Assembly: GCA_037132135.1 (NCBI GenBank)
Contig: JBAXPR010000100.1
Location: forward strand, 1 to 13,200
Length of the DNA stretch: 13,200 bases
Source of the DNA: BOG-933 sp037132135
GTDB lineage: Bacteria; Pseudomonadota; Alphaproteobacteria; Azospirillales; Azospirillaceae
Reading direction: 5' to 3'
Shown one piece after another: positions 7,542-13,200 of the stretch. A program made the position numbers and the translations under genes. The notes below the pieces were generated by a model that was given only the letters and a program-made list of their open reading frames with translations, did not search any database and was not told the DNA's origin. Each line of letters opens with the position of its first letter. The stretch's first letter is position 1.

Positions 7542-7700
7542 ATGACCGAGATTCTTGGAGTCGCCCATGACATGGGGCGCGACCTCGCCGAAGTCGGTGC
7601 CATCGATGCCGCTTCCATGCGAGAGTTGGACGCGCTGTGCCTGCCCTCAAAGCGGGCGCTTGCACCCGACGACACGGACAGAGACGACGGTGTATCGTGA
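7542..7700 (+). pseudogene. Truncated HigA-like antitoxin (N-terminal part only)
   Basis: Codes for 52 residues beginning MTEILGVAHDMGRDLAEVGA and continuing with DAASMRELDALCLP. This closely follows the N-terminus of small HigA-like helix-turn-helix antitoxins, whose remaining 60 or so residues (the HTH domain) normally come next. After the LCLP segment the sequence drifts (SKRALAPDDTDRDDGVS) and stops, so the DNA-binding domain is missing. GGGAGG at 7528-7533 lies eight bases before the ATG. The segment is richer in G and C than the DNA on either side, consistent with a scar from a separately acquired toxin-antitoxin module. It could be expressed but is unlikely to be a working repressor. 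The family call is from recognition of the N-terminal pattern only. Confidence 0.5.
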
Positions 7701-7738
7701 CAAGCCAGCGCCGCGCCGCCGCCATCGTGGGAGGCACA

Positions 7739-8536
7739 ATGACGACTGGTGACCTCCTTGTTGTACAGCGCGTCGCCTTTGCGGAAATTAGCCGCTTCTG
7801 GGGCGATGCGGTCACCGTGATCGTAGCCCTATTGGTACTGTTTATCACGGTGCCAGCCGTAGCATGTACAAGAACCGTCGAATTCGCGGGCGCACGATAT
7901 GAGGTATGCGTTGCCGACTACAATCATTACTCGGTAAGGACATTCTGGAAGAATGACGAAGGCAAACCCTATCAATCTCTTTCAAATCTTTGGGGACACT
8001 TGAAATCACAATCCTTAAATCCAGTCTTTCTGACCAATGCCGGAATATACATGGATGACCTTACGCCACTCGGTTTATACGTTGAGAATGGAAAAACATT
8101 GCGCCCACTAAACACAGCAAAGGGTTTGTTTGGAAATTTCTATATGCAGCCTAACGGTGTTTTTATAACTGACAATAAAGGCATTGGGTCGGTTGTCGAG
8201 ACAACTCGCCTCGCCCATTGGCAAAGAAACATTCGGTATGCTACCCAGTCCGGACCCATGCTCTTAATCAATGGAACCATCAATCCAAAATTCAAGAAAG
8301 ATAGTCCGCATCGACTGATCCGGAGTGGTATTGGGGCGACTGCGAATGAAATAATAATAGTTAAGAGCATAGGGACGGTCAGCTTCTATGACATTGCCCG
8401 CCTATTTCGTGAGAAGTTTGGCGTTCTGAACGCATTGTATTTGGACGGTAATATATCAGATACGATGACAGTTGACCATGGGGCTTCGGCTTTTGCAATA
8501 AGTTACGGTGCGATGATTGCGGTCATTCAAAAATGA
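7739..8536 (+). CDS. Exported phosphodiester glycosidase (NAGPA/DUF2233) family protein
   Basis: A 265-residue protein related to the catalytic domain of N-acetylglucosamine-1-phosphodiester alpha-N-acetylglucosaminidase and the bacterial YigE/DUF2233 proteins. Family landmarks in order: FLTNAGIYM (Asn100), LTPLGLYVENG (108-118), GLFGNFYMQPNGVF (129-142), QSGPMLLINGTIN (170-182), RSGIGAT (195-201) and ALYLDGNIS (Asp236). The N-terminus has a hydrophobic stretch at about 24-42 ending in PAVAC, compatible with a long signal peptide or a weak lipobox at Cys43, so the protein is probably exported. The start is supported by GGGAGG at 7729-7734, four bases upstream of the ATG; the open frame extends further 5' but overlaps the antitoxin remnant. 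Members are thought to cleave sugar phosphodiesters, and roles in polysaccharide or phage-related glycan processing have been proposed. The substrate here is unknown. Composition is clearly more AT-rich than the backbone. Confidence 0.8.
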   Translation: MTTGDLLVVQRVAFAEISRFWGDAVTVIVALLVLFITVPAVACTRTVEFAGARYEVCVADYNHYSVRTFWKNDEGKPYQSLSNLWGHLKSQSLNPVFLTNAGIYMDDLTPLGLYVENGKTLRPLNTAKGLFGNFYMQPNGVFITDNKGIGSVVETTRLAHWQRNIRYATQSGPMLLINGTINPKFKKDSPHRLIRSGIGATANEIIIVKSIGTVSFYDIARLFREKFGVLNALYLDGNISDTMTVDHGASAFAISYGAMIAVIQK

Positions 8537-8788
8537 TAGGATTAACATATTTAGCGGGGTGGTTGTGCCGGACGACCCATACTCGTGACGGTGAGGGCCA
8601 GCGTTGCCGATGGGTGGACGGTAGTTTATAAGCAATGAGCATTTGTGGTCCGTGCCCGCTGACGCATCGACTGGCCAGAACGCCATCAGAGATTGCCCCC
8701 TGTCTGTGGGGGTGTCCATTCGACCGAAGGGCGCGTCGCTCCGTTGGGTTAGGTCAAGAATTTTTTCATAGTAAAGAAAGACAAGAAG

Positions 8789-9457
8789 ATGTGCAACCTA
8801 TCACGACTCAAACTATCAGTTATAATCATAATTGTGTCCATTATTTCGATAGCTGTCGGGGTAGTCCTAACATTAGGATCTGTTGAAGGGGTGGCTCAAA
8901 TCTACGCATATATACTCAGCCGCACGTGCCCGTCAACTTTGACTGATAATACCGTACCATGTGATGAAAGCGGCGCAATGGGTAGGGTAGACGATGAAAT
9001 ACTTATATCCACTATTATATTTGCCACGAAAGGATTGGATGGATCAGAAAGGCTATGCATTGGTGTTCGTGGGTATCCATGGGTCGGCCAACCACCAGCA
9101 AACACAAGTGAAAGCAAGTTGGTGAATATGGAGTTTCCGGATTACCAGATGGATGCAATTAAAAAAGTCTACCCGTCAATCGAGAAGCTGCATAAATGTG
9201 TTATCATGACTGAACACGGCATGATGCCGCGTAATGAGATGAGCGGTCAAAATGTGCTAATGATTGATTGGCCGAGACGAATAATGGGAGGATACTATGA
9301 CGTAGGATATGAATACATGATGATTGGAGACATACACTCTATGGGAACAAGCATGATTTTGTCAAGCTGTGACGGCATAAAAAATAATTGGAAAATCATC
9401 ATATCGAAGATATGGTGGTCGATAATCTATAACATAACATTCGTATCTATGGTTTAA
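8789..9457 (+). CDS. Unknown membrane-anchored cysteine-containing protein
   Basis: I do not recognise this 222-residue protein. Residues 9-29 form a strongly hydrophobic segment after a short basic N-terminus (MCNLSRLK), so it should be a signal anchor or uncleaved signal, placing the rest in the periplasm. The predicted soluble part has cysteines in RTCPS, VPCDE, RLCIGV, HKCVIM and SSCDGI, spaced as if for disulphides, which fits an oxidising compartment. The C-terminal 20 or so residues (IIISKIWWSIIYNITF) are again hydrophobic and could form a second membrane segment. Only a weak purine-rich site (AAGAAAGACAAGAAG, ending at 8788) precedes the ATG. It lies 252 bases after the glycosidase gene on the same strand. 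The AT-rich composition marks it as island DNA. Confidence 0.6.
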   Translation: MCNLSRLKLSVIIIIVSIISIAVGVVLTLGSVEGVAQIYAYILSRTCPSTLTDNTVPCDESGAMGRVDDEILISTIIFATKGLDGSERLCIGVRGYPWVGQPPANTSESKLVNMEFPDYQMDAIKKVYPSIEKLHKCVIMTEHGMMPRNEMSGQNVLMIDWPRRIMGGYYDVGYEYMMIGDIHSMGTSMILSSCDGIKNNWKIIISKIWWSIIYNITFVSMV

Positions 9458-9530
9458 GTCGATAGGCAAATCATCTATGGTCACCAATCTAAAAATTTTT
9501 CGCATAACGGTTTGCATTGCATGATTGGAC

Positions 9531-9938
9531 ATGGGAATCAGGAAAGGACTATGTATCTTGACGCACAATGACGAAGCTAATGATCAGAAATTTCGATACA
9601 TGCGGGGAAAGATTCGCGAAACGATATTTTGTTTAATAATAGGAGAGGGCGATGTTAGGGAACGCTTGCTTTTAGCTTTTAAGGGAAACAGTTTTATCAG
9701 CGAACACGATCTTCCCGCACACCTGCAGGATGATTGGAGATGGGTTATATCGCAAATGACGCGGTTTGAAATTACTGATACTTATGATTGTGATATCAGG
9801 CGCGGATCTTATGAATTAACAATGAATCGCATTAGGAACAGCACTGGGCGCAAAATTGCTGAGAGGATACTTAAAATTGCTATCTCAATGAATTGTTTTT
9901 CCGATATTGGTTTTGATGTAATCGATTTGCAAAAGTAA
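9531..9938 (+). CDS. Small unknown cytoplasmic protein
   Basis: A 135-residue hydrophilic protein of unknown function. The core from about residue 24 (MRGKIRETIF, then GEGDVRERLLLAFKG, DLPAHLQDDWRWVI, MNRIRNSTGRKIAERILKI) has a regular helical look. It resembles, from memory, a recurring group of short uncharacterised bacterial proteins with the pattern G-(D/T)-(I/V)-R-(E/D)-R-L followed by LP..L...W. No enzymatic motif is visible and there is no signal peptide. The start is uncertain: the ATG at 9531 lacks a Shine-Dalgarno site, and an ATG at 9600 would begin exactly at the conserved-looking core (112 residues). It converges with the large - strand gene, whose stop lies 46 bases beyond. Confidence 0.55.
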   Translation: MGIRKGLCILTHNDEANDQKFRYMRGKIRETIFCLIIGEGDVRERLLLAFKGNSFISEHDLPAHLQDDWRWVISQMTRFEITDTYDCDIRRGSYELTMNRIRNSTGRKIAERILKIAISMNCFSDIGFDVIDLQK

Positions 9939-9984
9939 TAACTATATATTTGCAAACCTCAACGAGTCCAGCGCCCACCGAACC

Positions 9985-11241
9985 CTATTGAACAGTTTGG
10001 TGCCCCATAATTATTGCAGTAATCCGCGCTATGCAATCATTCATCATCCCCCGCCGAACTTCGTCGTCAATTATTGTTATCCTTATTTTTCCAAAATTCA
10101 GCCCAGCATCAAAGACTACAATGCCGTCGACTGATGGATCGTCATTGGATGGAATGTAAAAGTATGATGATCTATTATATTCATGATGCGGCTCCCACTC
10201 GTGCTTTATAGTATGCACGCCGCGCGCTCTTATTATGTCGGCGCGTGCTTTTTCCAGCTCTAATGGAACAGTATTTCCATTCTTTTTGTATACATATATT
10301 GTCGCATTTATTCCGAAGGCTTTATATAAAAGCGAATAGCCGAGTCCGGGAACTTTCGCCTCATAGTCGGTAAAGCTATCGTAGTGAACCCATCCAATAT
10401 CATATGGAAAGTCAATATGCGCTGCATTATCACGATAGACGACGGGCATAGTTGCTGTTCTAGCGGAGCTACTTGTTCGCAAAAAATACCAATTTGTTGT
10501 TTGTGTTGTAACCTCATTTTCTGTGAGGCTCTGTGTTTCGATCTTCCGCTGCAATGTCGAATCAGTAAGCGGTGTAATGCCAATCGTTCTCCACAATAGA
10601 TTGCCACCTCTTCCAATACATTTTATAAGTTCCATTTCTGTTATGTCGGCACCATGGGTATCTTTTGCTTCAACATAGATTGGATCATCGCTTGATTTGC
10701 TATACCCACCGGATATAAGCAAATCTATACCGAAGTCTCGCCTAATCTTGTCGCGCAAAGATAATTGGCTTTCACTAGAGCTGGAAGCAGTGGAAAAATT
10801 TATCTTTTTATAGTGTGCGTTGGAACGGACGTGGTTCCATACATCAATTGACTTTGCAATACTCTGCCTTTGCCCATTTGGGCACAGGAACCATGTGTTA
10901 GGATATTGGTCAGGATCATTACCTGTTAAGAAACTCGGATCACCTAATGCAATAGCTCCATTGGCGCTACGCAACACTGGCCATGATCCCTGGACAAATC
11001 TTGCCGTATTACCGGCAGAAATTACAAGCTCTTCACTCTTCGTATGAGTCTTATCATCATAAGTCAAAAATACAGAACCGTATGAAAAGACCACTGCACG
11101 TTCTGCATATAATGCGGCGCGTATTAGGTTATCACATTCGATATGATCGAGCGGCAACCCGTCAAGTATAAAAATGACTTGACTACCATCCGAAGATATA
11201 CCAGAAAAGGCATGGGGTATCCGCCCTGACCCTGCGGCCAT
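9985..11241 (-). CDS. Large unknown protein, 5' end probably frameshifted
   Basis: A 418-residue protein I do not recognise. It has no signal peptide or membrane segment. The N-terminal third (FSGISSDGSQVIFILDGLPL; AERAVVFSYGSVFLTYDDKTH) looks like a beta-rich domain. Residues about 145-220 contain a Ser-rich stretch and then RRDFGIDLLISGGYSKSSDD. The C-terminal part from about 285 (VPGLGYSLLYKAFGINATIYVY, through to FDAGLNFGKIRITIIDDE) resembles, from memory, a domain in uncharacterised bacterial proteins with a GLGYS...YxxxG..ATIYVY signature. No known catalytic motif is evident. The ATG at 11241 has no Shine-Dalgarno site. The frame beginning at the ATG at 11285 does have one and reads MIEPLFNEFVFGIKVWPQGQG straight into this N-terminus if one base is restored near 11221. 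The gene may therefore be intact from 11241, or a recent frameshift mutant. Confidence 0.6.
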   Translation of the reverse strand: MAAGSGRIPHAFSGISSDGSQVIFILDGLPLDHIECDNLIRAALYAERAVVFSYGSVFLTYDDKTHTKSEELVISAGNTARFVQGSWPVLRSANGAIALGDPSFLTGNDPDQYPNTWFLCPNGQRQSIAKSIDVWNHVRSNAHYKKINFSTASSSSESQLSLRDKIRRDFGIDLLISGGYSKSSDDPIYVEAKDTHGADITEMELIKCIGRGGNLLWRTIGITPLTDSTLQRKIETQSLTENEVTTQTTNWYFLRTSSSARTATMPVVYRDNAAHIDFPYDIGWVHYDSFTDYEAKVPGLGYSLLYKAFGINATIYVYKKNGNTVPLELEKARADIIRARGVHTIKHEWEPHHEYNRSSYFYIPSNDDPSVDGIVVFDAGLNFGKIRITIIDDEVRRGMMNDCIARITAIIMGHQTVQ

Positions 11242-11282
11242 ACTTTTATACCAAATACAAACTCATTGAACAATGGTTCAAT

Positions 11283-11295
11283 CATAGCCAACCTC
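11283..11295 (-). promoter_or_regulatory. Probable original ribosome binding site and start of the large unknown gene
   Basis: On the - strand GAGG (11292-11295) lies six bases before the ATG at 11285-11283. This start overlaps, as ATGA, the stop of a 62-codon upstream reading frame (11282-11470) that is otherwise unconvincing. The frame from 11285 runs 21 plausible residues before it shifts relative to the 418-residue protein. Confidence 0.35.
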
Positions 11296-11608
11296 GTTGG
11301 TTCATCTCCTGATTTTCGCATAACACACCGGGAAGTTGAAGGGGAAACTGCCCGTGCCAAAATATTGCAGGACTCGCTATTGGTGAGTACCTGCGTCGTT
11401 TAGAGACGTAAGTCCCGGTCTTGGGGTGAAAGTTGCAACGAAACGTGAATCCAACATAGGGCGGCATCACTCAGGAAATAAACAGACTTACTGTCGAACT
11501 GAGATTTTGAAGCAGTCGCAAGTTTCGTGATGAGCACGTGAACCCAGCAAATCTGAGGGTGTTGGTGTCGCAAACTTCAGGTGCAAAACGGGAACTTCCG
11601 CACAGCCA
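11286..11608. other. Gap between the unknown gene and the M50-like gene
   Basis: I see no recognisable gene. A - strand frame at 11282-11470 (GTG or ATG start, no Shine-Dalgarno site, Arg/Pro/Phe-rich) cannot be assigned. A small CGTC-GTTTAGA-GACG hairpin lies at about 11395-11409. Composition is intermediate and mixed. The gap may contain remnants of lost genes and the end of the M50-like transcript. Confidence 0.4.
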
Positions 11609-12334
11609 TTAACTTATTAAACCACGGATAAACTCAACCACGCGAAGGTGACGGAGATCATCGTACATATAAACAAATAATAAGACTAACGCTAACGGGA
11701 TAATGCCGTATTGTACCAGATTATGAGAATACGCCTTCCCTCTCTCAACACCAAGCATTGCGACAAAACAAGACCTGACAACAGAACAGCCGTCAAGACC
11801 CGGAACCGGCACAAGGTTAATTATTCCGAGCTTTGCAGACCAAATGGCTGCAAGGCACATAAACGCCAAATGACCGCCGGGGAATAAATGCACGATATAT
11901 TGGTCGATAAATACTCCATGAAAGAGAATTCTGCTAGTCACTATCATGCTTACAAATGCGCCAAGGTCCGTATACTCTATCTTGCTAGGCTGATAAACCG
12001 GTGTTCCTATTACAATAACCAACATATAGATTGTTACGAATGCCGCTACTATGCTCAATATTGGACCCATTATTTTTGGCACCACTGATAAGTAGTTATT
12101 CTTTTCCTCATTATCATTTAATTTCAAGAAGATTCCAATAGGGATTATCCCAATTTTAATCTCGGTAGTCATAACATTGAAGGCCCATATAGGCAATATG
12201 CCAAATGTAATCGAGCATATTCTTTCTTTACAGAACCTCGCACCAATGTAGTGACCTGCAACATGCACAATAGCAATAATGTTTACTATCAAAAGGAATG
12301 GGACTACGTCGTGTGTCAACACATTTAGCATCAT
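11609..12334 (-). CDS. Site-2 protease (M50) family membrane protein lacking the catalytic glutamate
   Basis: A 241-residue multi-pass membrane protein with the RseP/SpoIVFB-type intramembrane metalloprotease layout. The first transmembrane helix (about 10-32) carries HVAGH at residues 24-28 where the family has HExxH: both zinc-ligand histidines are present but the general-base glutamate is Val25 (codon GTT). It is followed by ICSITFGILPIW and the beta-hairpin-like EIKIGIIPIGIFLKL (58-72), as in RseP. A second helix starts with MGPILS (89-94), where the family usually has GPxxN. Near the end of the next helix NLVPVPGLDG (173-182) keeps the conserved NxxPxPxLDG motif with zinc ligand Asp181. 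A last helix ends in YMYDDLRHL. There is no PDZ domain. GGAG at 12341-12344 lies six bases before the ATG, and a promoter lies at 12397-12425. Family membership is firm. Loss of proteolysis is inferred from Val25. Confidence 0.82.
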   Translation of the reverse strand: MMLNVLTHDVVPFLLIVNIIAIVHVAGHYIGARFCKERICSITFGILPIWAFNVMTTEIKIGIIPIGIFLKLNDNEEKNNYLSVVPKIMGPILSIVAAFVTIYMLVIVIGTPVYQPSKIEYTDLGAFVSMIVTSRILFHGVFIDQYIVHLFPGGHLAFMCLAAIWSAKLGIINLVPVPGLDGCSVVRSCFVAMLGVERGKAYSHNLVQYGIIPLALVLLFVYMYDDLRHLRVVEFIRGLIS

Positions 12335-12396
12335 CTTTCACTCCGATTTGCTATGGTTCGTGCCAACTTTACTGAATCTCCTTACGAATTCTCGCC

Positions 12397-12425
12397 ATTT
12401 AAATGTAATTTTCAACCTTTGTCAA
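12397..12425 (-). promoter_or_regulatory. Sigma70-like promoter of the M50-like gene
   Basis: On the - strand TTGACA (perfect -35, 12425-12420) and TTAAAT (4 of 6 to -10, 12402-12397) are separated by 17 bases. Transcription would begin near 12390, giving a leader of about 55 bases before the ATG at 12334. Confidence 0.5.
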
Positions 12426-12520
12426 TCAAATTTGACTTTCACGAACAGGCACAATAAGCAACAGTTAGGAGGCGAAGCGACGTTATTTAATTACTGGCCC
12501 CTTACGCTGACGACGCGAGG

Positions 12521-12554
12521 TTCGCAAATGGCCCGCTTCCTCACTATAATAGTG
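12521..12554 (+). promoter_or_regulatory. Promoter with a palindrome over its -10 box, upstream of the ADP-ribosylglycohydrolase gene
   Basis: TTCGCA (12521-12526, 4 of 6) and a perfect TATAAT (12545-12550) are separated by 18 bases. The -10 box lies inside the perfect palindrome CACTAT-A-ATAGTG (12542-12554), which is positioned as a dimeric repressor site would be. The leader to the ATG at 12677 would be about 120 bases. Confidence 0.45.
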
Positions 12555-12676
12555 GTGAAGACAGACTAGGCAACTGGCGGTCAGCAAAACAGGCAGCGGC
12601 GGTTGCATCTGCCTCTAACGCCGAAAATTGACCCGCTCGTTTGTGGGCTTGTGCGTACTGAAACTGGGAGGCAGCG

Positions 12677-13189
12677 ATGTACGGTGCAGTGACCGGTGAT
12701 ATCATTGGCTCGACGTTTGAATTCCGCAACGTCAAAACTAAATCCTTTGACCTATTCCCAGAGGGAACGGGCTTTACGGACGACACTATCTGCACTATGG
12801 CAGTAATTGAGGCTTTGCTGGACGGGACCGACCCAGCCAAGTCTCTGCGGGCTTGGGGTAACCGTTTTCCAGATGCGGGTTACGGCGGCATGTTCGGTTC
12901 GTGGCTGAGAAGGCCAGATATGCCTCCATACAATTCGTTCGGCAATGGCTCGGCAATGCGAGCCAGTCCGGCTGGATTCTTGGCCCGCTCACTCGATGAG
13001 GCATTGGAGCTTGCTCGCCGCACGTCCGTTGTGACTCACGATCATCCTGACGGTATCGCCGGGGCGGAGGCGACCGCCGCCGCGATCTTTATGGCCTACG
13101 ATGGTGAGGACGGGGATTCAATCCGCGAGTTTGCACAAAACAGGTTTGAGGTGGACCCCGCTGTTTGGACAGCGATGGGGCGGAGTTAA
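12677..13189 (+). CDS. ADP-ribosylglycohydrolase (DraG/ARH) family protein, C-terminally truncated
   Basis: A 170-residue protein with the N-terminal two thirds of the ADP-ribosylglycohydrolase fold, which removes ADP-ribose from modified targets using two magnesium ions. Landmarks: AVTGDIIGSTFEF (4-16), the first metal-binding motif FTDDT (33-37), FGNGSAMRASPAGF (88-101) and VTHDHPDGIAGAEATAAAIF (119-138). Family members usually run to about 250-300 residues and need a second Asp/Thr motif (GGDSDT-like) near the C-terminus, which is absent. Similarity fades after residue 157 (about base 13150), and the last dozen residues read through hairpin-forming DNA to a TAA at 13187. GGGAGG at 12666-12671 five bases upstream supports the ATG. 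The gene is more GC-rich than its left neighbours. As it stands it should be inactive, probably through an insertion or deletion at about 13150. Confidence 0.8.
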   Translation: MYGAVTGDIIGSTFEFRNVKTKSFDLFPEGTGFTDDTICTMAVIEALLDGTDPAKSLRAWGNRFPDAGYGGMFGSWLRRPDMPPYNSFGNGSAMRASPAGFLARSLDEALELARRTSVVTHDHPDGIAGAEATAAAIFMAYDGEDGDSIREFAQNRFEVDPAVWTAMGRS

Positions 13190-13200
13190 GAGAGAGTCCC
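13152..13200. other. Possible left end of an insertion sequence
   Basis: The sequence beginning TGGACCCC replaces the expected coding sequence of the glycohydrolase. It forms a stem-loop (GCTGT at 13160-13164, loop TTGG, ACAGC at 13169-13173, flanked by CCCC at 13156-13159 and GGGG at 13177-13180). It then runs into a purine-rich stretch that could be a ribosome binding region for a gene starting beyond the window. Terminal hairpin-like ends before a transposase gene would fit. The other end is not visible, so this is a hypothesis. Confidence 0.3.

Larger units (their letters stand above)
12335..12676. other. Divergent intergenic region between the M50-like gene and the ADP-ribosylglycohydrolase gene
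   Basis: No gene. It holds the - strand promoter at 12397-12425 and the + strand promoter with an overlapping palindrome at 12521-12554. Composition rises from AT-rich on the left to moderately GC-rich from about 12590, marking a join between DNA of different origin. Confidence 0.5.

Noticed and set aside
8696..8712. CCCCC-TGTCTGT-GGGGG hairpin downstream of the glycosidase gene as a terminator.
   Set aside because: Short stem, no T run, and it lies about 160 bases past the stop codon.
11282..11470. A 62-codon - strand reading frame whose stop overlaps the ATG at 11285 as ATGA.
   Set aside because: No ribosome binding site, unusual Arg/Pro-rich composition and no recognisable family. The overlap may be chance, so it is mentioned only as context.
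6904..12676. CRISPR array, rRNA or a complete insertion sequence in the AT-rich region.
   Set aside because: No regularly spaced repeats, no rRNA-like segments and no transposase motif were seen on either strand.
13191..13200. The last bases (AGAGAGTCCC) share AGTCCC with the tRNA acceptor 3' strand and might be the beginning of attR.
   Set aside because: Only six bases match and the preceding bases differ from the T arm; the window ends before it can be extended.

Overview
The window joins a GC-rich chromosomal backbone (about 1-5560) to an AT-richer horizontally acquired region (about 5600-13200). The junction is a glutamine tRNA gene. Codon usage, gene repertoire and the UvrD, EAL and hemerythrin sequences suggest an alphaproteobacterium, possibly of the Rhodospirillales. 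That assignment is inference; no rRNA or species marker is present.

Backbone, all on the + strand: a UvrD/PcrA DNA repair helicase whose 5' end lies outside the window (1-2076), a probably secreted alpha/beta hydrolase (2124-2906), a PAS-like/degenerate-GGDEF/EAL protein predicted to degrade cyclic di-GMP (3016-4704), a single-domain bacteriohemerythrin with all seven iron ligands (4858-5328), a strong GC-rich hairpin, and tRNA-Gln with anticodon CTG (5485-5558).

Island: directly after the tRNA, on the - strand and ending towards it, lies a tyrosine recombinase (5625-6701). A small helix-turn-helix/excisionase-like gene (6517-6897) precedes it and overlaps it. This is the standard layout of a tRNA-targeted integrative element; attL should lie in the tRNA 3' end and attR lies beyond the window. 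Next come an AT-rich gap, a decayed HigBA-like toxin-antitoxin remnant (about 7449-7700), an exported phosphodiester glycosidase-family protein (7739-8536), a membrane-anchored cysteine-containing protein of unknown function (8789-9457) and a small unknown cytoplasmic protein (9531-9938). On the - strand follow a large unknown protein whose 5' end looks frameshifted (9985-11241) and a site-2-protease (M50) family membrane protein whose catalytic glutamate is replaced by valine (11609-12334). The last gene is an ADP-ribosylglycohydrolase on the + strand (12677-13189). It ends early, exactly where the sequence becomes hairpin-rich and resembles an insertion-sequence end.

The island is a mosaic of intact, decayed and orphan genes with mixed base composition, as expected of an integration hot spot. 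The most unusual item is the apparent pseudo-site-2-protease: both zinc-binding histidines and the distal LDG aspartate are kept but the general base is lost. I see no CRISPR array, rRNA, complete insertion sequence or recognised complete defence system.
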